The notes under the pieces are model-generated. The model saw nothing but the letters and a program-made list of their open reading frames with translations, was not told where the DNA came from and did no database searches. 34,481 nt of DNA from Spirochaetales bacterium Spiro_07 (lineage in GTDB: Bacteria > Spirochaetota > Spirochaetia > Treponematales > Treponemataceae): positions 1 to 34,481 of the forward strand of contig LVBI01000009.1 in assembly GCA_001603145.1 (NCBI GenBank), written 5' to 3'. The position numbers and the translations under genes were made by a program. Shown one piece after another: positions 8,585 through 16,915 of this stretch; position 1 is the first letter of the stretch; each line of letters starts with the position of its first letter.

Positions 8585-9969
8585 AAGGAATGGAATATCG
8601 TGGCGTCAAGTCTGTTGACGGCCCAATCGTAGTGGTCAGACGGACTGACAATGTTTTTTATGGCGAAATTGCAGCCGTCCGCGACCGCACCGGCGAAAAG
8701 CGCACAGGGCGTGTCATTGATGTTTCAGATGAATTTGCCGTCGTTCAGATTTTCGGCTCGACGAGCGGCATTGACCTTGAAAATACGACTGTGGAATTTC
8801 TTGATTCGCCGATGGAACTGCGCGTAAGCGAAGGGCTTCTCGGCCGTATTTTCAACGGCCTTGGCAAGCCGATTGACGGCTACCCAGAGATTATTTCATC
8901 AAGAAAGATTAACGTAAACGGCTACCCGATTAACCCTTATGCGCGTGTCTATCCGCGCGACTTTATTCAAACCGGAATAAGCGCAATTGACGGCATGAAT
9001 ACGCTTATACGCGGCCAGAAGCTGCCGATTTTTTCGGGCAACGGCTTGCCGCATAACAAGCTCGCCGCGCAGATAATCAGACAGGCACAGATTCGCAATT
9101 CTGACGAAGACTTTGTAATGGTCTTTGCCGGCATGGGCATTAAATATGACGTTGCGCGCTTCTTTATAGACACATTTGAAAAGTCGGGCGTTCTTTCTAA
9201 GGTTGTCATGTTTCAGTCTTTGGCTGACGCGCCTTCTATTGAGCGCATTATCACGCCGCGCTGTGCATTGACTGCGGCAGAATATCTTGCCTATGAAAAA
9301 GGAATGCACGTTCTTGTTGTTATGACTGACATGACGAACTATTGCGAAGCTTTGCGCGAAATTTCTACTACACGCGGCGAAGTGCCGGGCAGAAAAGGCT
9401 ATCCGGGCTATTTGTATTCAGATTTGGCTGAGCTTTATGAACGTGCCGGAAAAATTAAAGGCTCAAAAGGTTCGATTACGCAGATTCCGATTCTGACAAT
9501 GCCGAACGATGACATTTCGCACCCGATACCAGATTTGACCGGCTACATCACCGAAGGTCAGATTGTTCTCGACAGGGAGCTTGCGCAGAAGGGCACTTAC
9601 CCGCCTGTTGCGGGCTTGCCGAGCTTGAGCCGCCTTATGAAAGACGGAATCGGCCCTGAAATGACGCGCGAAGACCATAAAGACGTTTCGAGCCAGCTTT
9701 TTGCGGCTTACTCAAAGGTAAAGACAATCCGCAACCTTGCCTCGATTATCGGCGAAGAAGAATTGTCTGACGTTGACAAGATGTATCTGCGCTTCGGCGA
9801 AGCGTTTGAATCTCAGTTCTTGACCCAAGACGAATTTGAGAACAGAACTATCGAGCAGACGCTAGACATCGGCTGGAAAGTACTTTCGCTGCTGCCGAGG
9901 GACGAGCTTTACAGAATTAAGCCTGAATTGATTGAGAAATATCTGGGCGCGCCAGAAGAAGCGAACTAA
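8581..9969 (+). CDS. V/A-type ATPase regulatory subunit B
   Basis: This is the non-catalytic partner of subunit A in the hexameric head. The 462-residue protein has the barrel start [15 protein letters not shown], then [18 protein letters not shown] where A has its P-loop. The glycine/lysine pattern of a working P-loop is absent, as expected for [16 protein letters not shown] and [19 protein letters not shown] are the conserved family blocks near the interface. It overlaps A by four bases. An in-frame ATG at 8590, nine bases downstream and preceded by AAAGGA, could be the true start; the first ATG is preferred because it gives the ATGA coupling used throughout this operon. Confidence 0.96.
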   Translation: MKGMEYRGVKSVDGPIVVVRRTDNVFYGEIAAVRDRTGEKRTGRVIDVSDEFAVVQIFGSTSGIDLENTTVEFLDSPMELRVSEGLLGRIFNGLGKPIDGYPEIISSRKINVNGYPINPYARVYPRDFIQTGISAIDGMNTLIRGQKLPIFSGNGLPHNKLAAQIIRQAQIRNSDEDFVMVFAGMGIKYDVARFFIDTFEKSGVLSKVVMFQSLADAPSIERIITPRCALTAAEYLAYEKGMHVLVVMTDMTNYCEALREISTTRGEVPGRKGYPGYLYSDLAELYERAGKIKGSKGSITQIPILTMPNDDISHPIPDLTGYITEGQIVLDRELAQKGTYPPVAGLPSLSRLMKDGIGPEMTREDHKDVSSQLFAAYSKVKTIRNLASIIGEEELSDVDKMYLRFGEAFESQFLTQDEFENRTIEQTLDIGWKVLSLLPRDELYRIKPELIEKYLGAPEEAN

Positions 9970-9981
9970 GCGGAACAGATT

Positions 9982-10608
9982 ATGCCTAGACTGAATATTG
10001 CACCTACAAAATCGAACCTCATCGCCGTAAAGGAACAGCTACGCTCCGCGCAGGACGGATACGAGCTGCTCGAACAGAAGCGCGAGATTCTGGTAATGGA
10101 ACTGATGCACATGGTTGAGCAGGTAAAGATGCTCGAAAGCGACATCGACAAGGTTATTCAGCGTGCATACCCGGCTTTGAAGAACATGCTTATGGCGATG
10201 GGCGCGTCGCGCGTGGAGCAGGTGGGCAGCATCGTCAATTACAATTTTCAGTTTACTGAAAACCATGTGACGCTTGCCGGAATGGATTTTCCGACACTTG
10301 ACGTGACGCTGCCGAAGCGCGAGCTTTTTTATTCGTTTTTAGATTCTTACGCAGATTCCGATAAAGTAATGGTAGAGTTCTTTGAACTTCTAAGGCTGCT
10401 CACTGAAATGGCTTCAATCAGAACGATAGTGTGGCGGCTTGCAGGTGAAGTCAAGAAAACGCAGCGGCGCGTCAATGCGCTGGACAAGATGGTTGTTCCG
10501 CAGGCAAGCGAAACTAAAAAATATATCGAAAGCGTTCTTGAAGAGCGTGAGCGCGAGAATATTTTTGTTTTGAAAGCATTGAAAGCAAGACATTCGGGGG
10601 AAAAATGA
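9982..10608 (+). CDS. V/A-type ATPase central-shaft subunit D
   Basis: Subunit D is the rotor shaft that turns inside the A3B3 head. The 208-residue protein starts RLNIAPTKSNLIAVKEQL, the conserved PTK block of the family. Two long helices at the two ends (about residues 10-60 and 125-190) would form the coiled-coil shaft, with a small middle domain. The C-terminal helix includes TQRRVNALDKMVVP, another conserved block. It follows B by 12 bases and overlaps the universal stress protein gene by four, so it is the last ATPase gene but not the last gene of the transcript. Confidence 0.93.
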   Translation: MPRLNIAPTKSNLIAVKEQLRSAQDGYELLEQKREILVMELMHMVEQVKMLESDIDKVIQRAYPALKNMLMAMGASRVEQVGSIVNYNFQFTENHVTLAGMDFPTLDVTLPKRELFYSFLDSYADSDKVMVEFFELLRLLTEMASIRTIVWRLAGEVKKTQRRVNALDKMVVPQASETKKYIESVLEERERENIFVLKALKARHSGEK

Positions 10609-11093
10609 TTAAATCTTTGTTTAAAAATGTTTTAGTTGTAGTAAACAGTTCAGAAGCCTCTATTCAAGCTGTAAAATACGCCGCTCTTCTGGCAAAAATT
10701 TATCATTGCTCCGTAAAAATCGTCTATGTTGTAGACATTGCAACAATAAGAAAGCTCACGCTGACCAAGCTCTTTGTTCAAGAAGAGAGCGAAGAATATA
10801 TTGCGCGCCTTATCGAAGACGGCAAAAAATACTTGAAGCACACGGAAGAGCTTTGCGCCGCAAAAGGCGTAAAAGTTCAGACTGAAATGCGCAAAGGTTC
10901 GATTTGCGCAGAAGTTGTTGCAGTTGCAGATGAAATGAAAGCCGACATGATTCTGCTCGGCGCTTTTGAAAAGCCGGGCGAAGACCCGCGTGACGTTATT
11001 TCATCGTCTTATAGGCAGATTATCGTAAAGGCACACTGCAGCGTGCTTGTTGTCAAAGATTCGATGATTGAAAAACTTTTTAAAATGGCGTAA
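10605..11093 (+). CDS. UspA-family universal stress protein
   Basis: The 162-residue product has the UspA fold pattern: strand KNVLVVVNSSEAS, helix with AVKYAALLAKIYHCSVKIVYVVD, and a final strand CSVLVVKD. The nucleotide-binding signature is degenerate. The usual acidic residue after strand 1 is Asn (VVVNSS), and the late glycine motif is only partly kept in LLGAFEKPG, so it may not bind ATP in the standard way. The start overlaps the D subunit stop by four bases (ATGA), so production is tied to the ATPase. A link to ATPase state or energy stress is a reasonable inference from this coupling, with no direct evidence. Confidence 0.85.
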   Translation: MIKSLFKNVLVVVNSSEASIQAVKYAALLAKIYHCSVKIVYVVDIATIRKLTLTKLFVQEESEEYIARLIEDGKKYLKHTEELCAAKGVKVQTEMRKGSICAEVVAVADEMKADMILLGAFEKPGEDPRDVISSSYRQIIVKAHCSVLVVKDSMIEKLFKMA

Positions 11094-11144
11094 AACATAG
11101 TAAGGTAAAAGTTAGTTGCCGCTAAAACAGAAAAAGGAAACGCT

Positions 11145-11558
11145 ATGAGAACGTTGTTGTTGCATTTTTTTGACAGCTCAAACCACAAGCACGCTGCCAT
11201 TTTGCAGAATCTTTCTAAAGGTGCGGAATCAAACGGAAACGAAGTTACAGTTTTTGATGCATCGCATGACAGCATTGAATCGCTTCATCTTGCTTTTTAT
11301 GAATATATCGCCGTTGCCGTTACTTCGCCGCAGTTTATCGGTGCAAAAGTGCCGAAGAAGCTGCTCGACATTCTGGCTTCTGCCGGTTCAGTTGACGGCA
11401 AAAAAGGCTGCGTAGTCGTTATCAAATCGGGTTTGTCTTCAAACAAGATGGCGCATGTAATAATGAAAGAGCTTGAGTCGCACGGCATGGTGCTTGATTA
11501 TTTTGATGTAATCGAAAATGTTGACCATTCAGTTGCTGTCGGCAAAAAGATAGGCTGA
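11145..11558 (+). CDS. Flavodoxin-like fold protein of unknown function
   Basis: The 137-residue protein alternates short hydrophobic strands and helices. RTLLLHFFDSS opens it, followed by GNEVTVFDAS, YIAVAVTSPQF, GCVVVIKSG and MVLDYFDV, the pattern of a flavodoxin-like alpha/beta sandwich. The first loop lacks the clean Thr/Ser-Gly-Asn-Thr phosphate loop of true flavodoxins, so FMN binding is uncertain. AAGGAAA lies before the ATG. It sits 51 bases after the stress-protein gene and seven bases before the J-domain gene, so it may belong to the same transcript. I do not recognise a named family. Confidence 0.65.
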   Translation: MRTLLLHFFDSSNHKHAAILQNLSKGAESNGNEVTVFDASHDSIESLHLAFYEYIAVAVTSPQFIGAKVPKKLLDILASAGSVDGKKGCVVVIKSGLSSNKMAHVIMKELESHGMVLDYFDVIENVDHSVAVGKKIG

Positions 11559-11565
11559 TTCTTCT

Positions 11566-12366
11566 GTGGACGAATGTTATAAACTGCTCGGAATTCAGCC
11601 TGATGCGTCTGTTTCAGAAATAAAGACTGCATTCAGACGCAAGGCAAAGCTGCTTCATCCAGATTTATCGAAAGAAAATAGCGCTGATACAAAAGCATTT
11701 CAGAAAATCCTAAAAGCATACCAGACTCTCATCAGCCTGCGCAACAGTTCGTTGTTTGAAGAGCAGTTCAGGTCGCGCTATTCAAGAGGCTCAAAATCTG
11801 AAGAATCGTTTGATTACCGGCGCTGGCTTATGGAGCGCACCGATGAAGAGAGCCGCTGCAAGCTTGTTTTTTTTGATTTGATGCACGGCAACGAAGATGA
11901 TGCTGTTGCAGAATACAAGCGCCTTTCAGTTAGCCGCGCCGATTTTTCGCTTTCAAGATGGTTTACGCGCGAAGACTTTATGGATTACGGCTTTATTCTT
12001 ACTGAAGAGCTGATTTTCCGCGAAGAATATTACGACGCCTATCTGCTGCTGGCTAAGATAATCCGCATGGAATATAGCTACGCCTATTTCAGACACTTTT
12101 TCCCCGAAGTGATGGACTTGATGCGGAGCCTTGTGCGCACCAAGCTGCCGGGCAAAGTGAGCGATGAGCTGCTGCTTGACGCTTTGGAAGACGCGCTTGA
12201 TTTGGGTTTTGCCAAAAAAGACGAAGCTTATATTCTCCGGCTTATGGCAGAATCTTATGACAGGCTTGGCGACACAAGCACTGCGGAGCTTTGTCTGCGG
12301 AAAGCGTTGCAGATGGATTCTACGCTTTCTGTTCCGGCAAGATTCAGGCACCGCTACAGTTTTTAG
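11566..12366 (+). CDS. J-domain protein with C-terminal TPR-like repeat
   Basis: Residues 1-70 form a J-domain: CYKLLGIQPDASVSEIK, then KLLHPDLSKEN with the essential His-Pro-Asp, then FQKILKAYQTLI. J-domains stimulate the ATPase of DnaK-type Hsp70. The remaining two thirds lack the Gly/Phe region and zinc repeats of DnaJ. They are helical, ending in a TPR-like unit (EAYILRLMAESYDRLGD, then AELCLRKALQMDS). So this is a specialised class C co-chaperone, with the TPR part probably binding a client or partner. The start is a GTG at 11566 with no visible Shine-Dalgarno; an in-frame stop at 11551 rules out anything earlier. Translation may depend on coupling to the preceding gene, whose stop is seven bases upstream. 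Confidence 0.8.
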   Translation: MDECYKLLGIQPDASVSEIKTAFRRKAKLLHPDLSKENSADTKAFQKILKAYQTLISLRNSSLFEEQFRSRYSRGSKSEESFDYRRWLMERTDEESRCKLVFFDLMHGNEDDAVAEYKRLSVSRADFSLSRWFTREDFMDYGFILTEELIFREEYYDAYLLLAKIIRMEYSYAYFRHFFPEVMDLMRSLVRTKLPGKVSDELLLDALEDALDLGFAKKDEAYILRLMAESYDRLGDTSTAELCLRKALQMDSTLSVPARFRHRYSF

Positions 12367-12421
12367 TTTGTTAATAATGGGCGGAAGCTCCGGTTTCCGC
12401 AAAGAATATAGAGGCTTTTTT

Positions 12422-13171
12422 ATGATACGTTTGAAGAACGAAAAACAAATTAATGGAATCAGAAAATCATGTCAGCTTCTTGCTGAAATGTACAAGCATG
12501 TCATTCCGCTTGTTCAGGCTGGGATGACGACACACGAAATTGACGAGCTTTGCAAAGAATTCATAGTCCGTCACGGCGGCAAACCGGCCTGGTATGCTGA
12601 AGATTTTCCGGGCGCGGCGTGTATTTCCGTAAACGATGAAGTCATTCACGGCATTCCGTCTAAGAAAAGAAAAATCGAAAACGGTGACATTGTTTCGCTT
12701 GATGTAGGAATTGACCTTGACGGCTACATAAGCGATTCGGCACATACAATAAAGGTTGGCAAAGTTTCGCCAACAGCAGAAAAGCTTATAAACGTGACGA
12801 AGCAGTGCCTTGAAGCCGGCATTGCAGCCTGCAAGGTTGGCAACCGTATCGGCGACATTTCTCACGCCGTTTACGAAGTAGCCACAAAAGCGGGCTATGG
12901 CGTTGTGTACGAATACTGCGGTCACGGCGTCGGGCTTGGCGTGCATGAAGACCCAAGTGTGCCGAATGTGCCGAGCCGTGGCCCGAACCCGCGCATTCAG
13001 CCTGGCATGGTGCTTGCAATTGAGCCGATGATTAACGTCGGCACAGATGACGTGCTGCTTGAAGACGACGATTGGACTGTAATCACGGCGGACGGTTCGC
13101 TTTCTGCGCACGAAGAGCATACTGTTGCAGTCTTTGCTGACCACACGGAAATTCTTACAAGAATGGACTAA
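12422..13171 (+). CDS. map: Type I methionine aminopeptidase
   Basis: This enzyme removes the N-terminal methionine from new proteins. The 249-residue length is that of the short type I enzyme without extensions. All expected residues are present: substrate His76 in VIHGIP, and metal ligands Asp94 (LDVGID), Asp105 (SDSAHT), His168 (GHGVG), Glu201 (AIEPM) and Glu232 (HEEHTV). GAGG at 12411-12414 fixes the ATG at 12422. The frame is open upstream to 12164, but that part overlaps the J-domain gene and is not protein-like. The gap from the J-domain gene is 55 bases, so it may be co-transcribed. An activity essential in bacteria; nothing odd is seen. Confidence 0.95.
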   Translation: MIRLKNEKQINGIRKSCQLLAEMYKHVIPLVQAGMTTHEIDELCKEFIVRHGGKPAWYAEDFPGAACISVNDEVIHGIPSKKRKIENGDIVSLDVGIDLDGYISDSAHTIKVGKVSPTAEKLINVTKQCLEAGIAACKVGNRIGDISHAVYEVATKAGYGVVYEYCGHGVGLGVHEDPSVPNVPSRGPNPRIQPGMVLAIEPMINVGTDDVLLEDDDWTVITADGSLSAHEEHTVAVFADHTEILTRMD

Positions 13172-13467
13172 TCTGTCTTAAGATTAAGTTAAGCCGCCTT
13201 GCAAGCTTTTGTGCTTTTGTGGGCGGCGTAGCTTTGAGCTTTGCGCAAGCTGAGCCGTGATTTTCCCCTCATAACAAAAAATTCTTCAAAAAATCGGTAA
13301 AATTCTAAAAAAATTTGTAAACAATTATCACGATGAGTGTTTTTATTGGTATATTCAAAGTGAAGGTAGTCTGCATTAAGACAGCCTGAAGGCAGTTTCA
13401 CTGCTGTTACTTTGAACCATTCATTACAAATTGGATGTTCTGTTATACATCTGGAGGTTATCTGACA
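13172..13467 (+). other. Gene-free interval between map and htrA
   Basis: No gene is seen. GCCGCC at 13193-13198 and GGCGGC at 13222-13227 can pair around a long loop, but no T-tract follows. An AT-rich segment (about 13265-13360) leads to the htrA promoter candidate. A small hairpin, GCAGT/ACTGC around 13394-13406, lies in the probable htrA leader. Confidence 0.5.
13347..13355 (+). promoter_or_regulatory. Extended -10 promoter candidate for htrA
   Basis: TGGTATATT gives an extended -10 element (TG, one base, TATATT), with no good -35 box. It would produce a leader of about 105 bases. A dedicated envelope-stress sigma factor site was not recognised. Confidence 0.35.
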
Positions 13468-14961
13468 ATGAAACAATTTGTTAAAAATTTCCTTTTCTGT
13501 GCTATCGCATGTCTGGCTGGCATCGGTGTTTTTACGCTTTCTTGTTCTGCCAAAAAAACAGACGCAAACACTGTCTTTGCTGAAACAAAAAAAGCGCCTT
13601 ATACAAAATCTGAATCAGGCGCATCTGTAAAACTTCCAAAAGACGCACTTTCTGTTGTTGAGTCTATGCAGATTGTGTTCCGTTCTGTTTCTGATGCGGT
13701 TCTTCCGGCAGTTGTTGAGCTTGACGTAACTGAAACAAAGACACGTCAGGCTAATCCTTTTGAAGATTTTCCGTTTTTCTTTTTTAACCAGAACGGAGAC
13801 AAGACCGAAGAATACGAGCAGCAGGGGTTGGGTTCAGGCGTAATCGTCCGCAAGAACGGTAAGACTTTTTATGTTCTGACGAACAATCACGTTGCAGGTT
13901 CTGCCAATGAGATTTCTGTAAAGCTCAGTGACGGCCGCACTTTCAAAGGCAAGCTTGTCGGCGCAGATGAGCGCAAAGATATCGCGCTTGTTTCATTTGA
14001 AAGCGACGATGCTTCAATTACAGTGGCTTCGCTCGGCAATTCAGACTCTGTTCATCAGGGCGACATCTGCTTTGCAATGGGCACGCCGCTCGGCTATTAT
14101 TCGTCTGTTACACAAGGCATCGTCAGCGCTACAGGGCGCAGCGGCAACGGCATCGGCAACATCAGCGACTTTATTCAGACTGATGCAGCTATCAACCAGG
14201 GCAACTCTGGCGGCCCGCTCGTCAACATTTACGGCGAAGTAATCGGCATCAACACATGGATTGCTTCTCAATCAGGCGGTTCGCAGGGCTTGGGCTTCGC
14301 AATTCCGATTAACAACATCAAGAAAGCAATTGATTCATTCATCTCAGGTGGAAAAATCACATACGGCTGGATGGGCATTACGCTGATTGACATTGAAGAT
14401 TCTTACAAAGAAGAACTTAAGGTTAGCGGAAAAGACGGCTCTCTTGTTGCACAGGTTTTCCTTGATTCACCGGCTTCTAAAGCAGGTGTTCATGCTGGAG
14501 ACTATATAATCTCGCTTAACGGCAAGAAGGTTAAATCAAGCGACCAGCTTGTGCGCGAAGTAGGCGATATTCCTGCCGGTGAAACAGCAACATTTGTTGT
14601 TTTGCGCAACGGTAAAGAAGTTACATTGCGCGCAAAAGTTGAAGAACGCAAAGAAGAGACTGTAACCAACAATTCAAAGCTTTGGCCTGGCTTTACGGCT
14701 GTGCCTCTTACAGCAGATGTCCGCAAGCAGCTTAAGCTTGAAGACAAAGTTAAGGGCGTGCTTGTCGTAAACATCGTGTCAAAGTCTCCGGCTGCTGTTC
14801 TTAGCTTGCACAACGGCGACGTGATTACAGCTGTAAACGGCAAAGAAATCAAGAATATTACAGAATTCTTCGATTTGGTTTCTGATAAGACTAATAAAGA
14901 AATCTGGTTTGATGTTTTGAGAGACGGTCATAAGATTTCAACAGTCAAATACAAGATATAA
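13468..14961 (+). CDS. htrA: HtrA/DegP-family serine protease, probable lipoprotein
   Basis: This envelope protease/chaperone degrades misfolded exported proteins. The 497-residue protein has a signal sequence with a relaxed lipobox-like FTLSC (Cys26), suggesting a lipid anchor on the periplasmic side. A trypsin-like domain follows with His141 (TNNHVAG), Asp171 (RKDIAL) and Ser247 (GNSGGP); the spacing of 30 and 76 residues fits DegP. Two PDZ domains then come, about 295-390 and 405-497. A Phe-rich segment near residues 98-108 (FEDFPFFFFN) resembles the flexible LA-loop region. GGAGG at 13452-13456 supports the ATG at 13468. It is monocistronic and shares a terminator with the convergent pyrK-pyrD gene. 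Confidence 0.93.
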   Translation: MKQFVKNFLFCAIACLAGIGVFTLSCSAKKTDANTVFAETKKAPYTKSESGASVKLPKDALSVVESMQIVFRSVSDAVLPAVVELDVTETKTRQANPFEDFPFFFFNQNGDKTEEYEQQGLGSGVIVRKNGKTFYVLTNNHVAGSANEISVKLSDGRTFKGKLVGADERKDIALVSFESDDASITVASLGNSDSVHQGDICFAMGTPLGYYSSVTQGIVSATGRSGNGIGNISDFIQTDAAINQGNSGGPLVNIYGEVIGINTWIASQSGGSQGLGFAIPINNIKKAIDSFISGGKITYGWMGITLIDIEDSYKEELKVSGKDGSLVAQVFLDSPASKAGVHAGDYIISLNGKKVKSSDQLVREVGDIPAGETATFVVLRNGKEVTLRAKVEERKEETVTNNSKLWPGFTAVPLTADVRKQLKLEDKVKGVLVVNIVSKSPAAVLSLHNGDVITAVNGKEIKNITEFFDLVSDKTNKEIWFDVLRDGHKISTVKYKI

Positions 14962-14975
14962 ACTCTTGCAGATAT

Positions 14976-15087
14976 AAAAAAGGCTGCCTGAAGCTTGGTC
15001 ATAGTGAGATTCCGAACTTGGTTCGGAATCTCACACAGATGCTGAAACTAATTCAGCATGACGACTAGCTCAAAGGCAGCCTTTTTT
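14976..15087. terminator. Branched bidirectional terminator between htrA and pyrK-pyrD
   Basis: An outer 14-bp stem pairs AAAAAAGGCTGCCT (14976-14989) with its exact complement at 15074-15087, giving a T-tract on either strand. Nested inside are two perfect hairpins: 15004-15034 (14 bp, 3-base loop) and 15039-15059 (8 bp, 5-base loop). The result can fold as a three-way junction in RNA. The inner hairpins resemble the REP-like palindromes scattered in many bacterial genomes. Confidence 0.85.
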
Positions 15088-15104
15088 GTTTGTTGATGCC
15101 GTGC

Positions 15105-16895
15105 TTAGTCAAGCACTATGCCGCGCATTTCATCAAGGTTTTTGTAGCCCTTGCGTTTCATGAACGACACAAGGCCGTCGATACATTCAATCATCGTGAG
15201 CGGGTTCGCAAAAGTGTTTGTGCCAACTTCAACAGCAGCCGCGCCGCACATTATGAATTCAACCACATCCTGCCACTTTTCAACGCCACCGATTGCAATA
15301 ACCGGAACTTGCTGCTCCGGCGGAAGCTTCTTAATTTCGCTGCAAAGCTCGTAGACGAGGCGCATTGCAATCGGGCGCACGGCCGGACCGCCGAAACCGG
15401 CTTTAATCTTGTCAAAGACCGGCACGCCGCGTTCAATGTCAATTGCCACACCCTGAAAAGAGTTGCACAAGCTGATGCCGTCTGCGCCGCTTTTAATGCA
15501 CTGAAGTGCCACGTTGAGCAAATCTGGCGACTGCGGCGTAAGCTTTACAATCAAAGGCTTTGACGTTACAGCCCTTACTGCAGAAACAGCTTGGTCTGCA
15601 AGTGCGCATGTCATGCCAAAAGATGCGCCGCCTGCCGCCACGTTCGGGCATGAAATGTTAAGCTCAATTATTGGCACTTCTGTCTTGTCGAGCAGCTTTG
15701 CGCCTTCAACATAGCTTTCAAGCGTAGAGCCGGAAAGATTGGCGATTGTAACCGGCTTGAGCGCAAGCATTTCAGGCAGCTCATGCTCTATGAAGTGCGG
15801 AATGCCCGGGTTCTGAAGCCCGATTGAGTTCATAAGCCCAGACGGTGTTTCCCAAAGGCGAATTCCGCTGTTGCCCTCGCGCGGTTCAAGCGTAAGACCT
15901 TTTGAAGCGATGCCGCCGAGACGGTTCACATCGAAAACAGGCGCATATTCCGTGCCGAAGCCGAATGTGCCGGAGCTGCCGATGAGAGGGTTGCTCAGGC
16001 GAACGCCTTTTATTGAAACTGAAACGTCAGGTTCTTCTTTAAGAGGTTCTTTGCGCGGCTGAGCTTTTGACGAAAATGAATCTTTGAACTGCGGAAATTT
16101 TATGATTCTGCTGTCAAAGACCGGCCCGTCTTTGCAGCAGCGTTTGTTGCCTTCTGTAGTGTCAATCGTGCAGCCGAGGCAGACGCCCATGCCGCAAGCC
16201 ATGCGCGCTTCCATGCTGAGATAGCACAAAATGCCGGCTTCTTCTGCTATTTTTTTGACATAGGCGAGCATCGGGGTAGGGCCGCAAGCGTAAACAACTG
16301 AATAGTTACCAGCTTTGATTGTTTCAACCGTAAGCGCGGCCGGCAACATGCCTTTAATGCCCACGCTGCCGTCGTCAGTCGTGATTACAAGCTTTTCAGG
16401 CTTTATTTTATCCAGACCGTATTTGCCGCTCTTGAAGCAGGCGTAAAAATCATAAGACTTGTCTTTGAGCGTTTCTGCAAAACCGGCAACAGGTGCAACA
16501 CCGATGCCGCCGCCGACAATCAGGGCTTTTCCGTTTTCAGTTTTTGGAAAGATGTTGCCGAGCGGGCCTAAGATGCTTATTTCATCGTCTTTTTCAAGGC
16601 TGCAAAGTTCTTTTGTGCCTGTGCCTTTTTCAAGAATCAGAAAAGTAATCTCTACATAGTCTTTTTTCTGCTCTGAATGGAAAACGCTGATAGGGCGGCC
16701 GAGCAGCACGTCGCTTTTAAGCGCGTGCAGCATGTAAAACTGCCCCGGCAGCGGCTTTTTATCGCCTTTTACTGCAAGAACAAGCGCGAAAACGCTGTTT
16801 TCAGGCTTTGCGCCTTTTTCAGCCTTGCAGGAAATCACCTTGCCTTTCGTAAATTCAGGATAAGCAACATTGTTGCAGTCTAAAATCTTTGACAT
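15105..16895 (-). CDS. Fused PyrK-PyrD: dihydroorotate dehydrogenase, electron-transfer plus catalytic units
   Basis: The protein oxidises dihydroorotate to orotate in UMP synthesis and should pass the electrons to NAD+. Residues 1-270 are PyrK-like: FAD-binding GRPISVF (66-72), NAD-binding VGGGIGVAP (127-135), and a 2Fe-2S cluster with Cys234, Cys239, Cys242 and Cys253 or Cys254. A linker rich in Lys, Glu and Pro (about 271-290) leads to a class 1B PyrD from about 291. That part carries the active-site Cys416 in NISCPNV and the FMN-site block AIGGV near 534. In most bacteria these are two adjacent genes; here they are one 596-residue frame with no stop between. GAGGAG upstream fixes the ATG at 16895. 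It follows icd by 20 bases as a second operon gene. Confidence 0.92.
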   Translation of the reverse strand: MSKILDCNNVAYPEFTKGKVISCKAEKGAKPENSVFALVLAVKGDKKPLPGQFYMLHALKSDVLLGRPISVFHSEQKKDYVEITFLILEKGTGTKELCSLEKDDEISILGPLGNIFPKTENGKALIVGGGIGVAPVAGFAETLKDKSYDFYACFKSGKYGLDKIKPEKLVITTDDGSVGIKGMLPAALTVETIKAGNYSVVYACGPTPMLAYVKKIAEEAGILCYLSMEARMACGMGVCLGCTIDTTEGNKRCCKDGPVFDSRIIKFPQFKDSFSSKAQPRKEPLKEEPDVSVSIKGVRLSNPLIGSSGTFGFGTEYAPVFDVNRLGGIASKGLTLEPREGNSGIRLWETPSGLMNSIGLQNPGIPHFIEHELPEMLALKPVTIANLSGSTLESYVEGAKLLDKTEVPIIELNISCPNVAAGGASFGMTCALADQAVSAVRAVTSKPLIVKLTPQSPDLLNVALQCIKSGADGISLCNSFQGVAIDIERGVPVFDKIKAGFGGPAVRPIAMRLVYELCSEIKKLPPEQQVPVIAIGGVEKWQDVVEFIMCGAAAVEVGTNTFANPLTMIECIDGLVSFMKRKGYKNLDEMRGIVLD

Positions 16896-16915
16896 AGAAC
16901 CGCTCCTCGTTTTTG

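Noticed and set aside
12164-12421. N-terminal extension of methionine aminopeptidase
   Set aside because: The open frame overlaps the J-domain gene, has no protein-like sequence, and the ATG at 12422 has GAGG at the right distance and gives the standard 249-residue enzyme.
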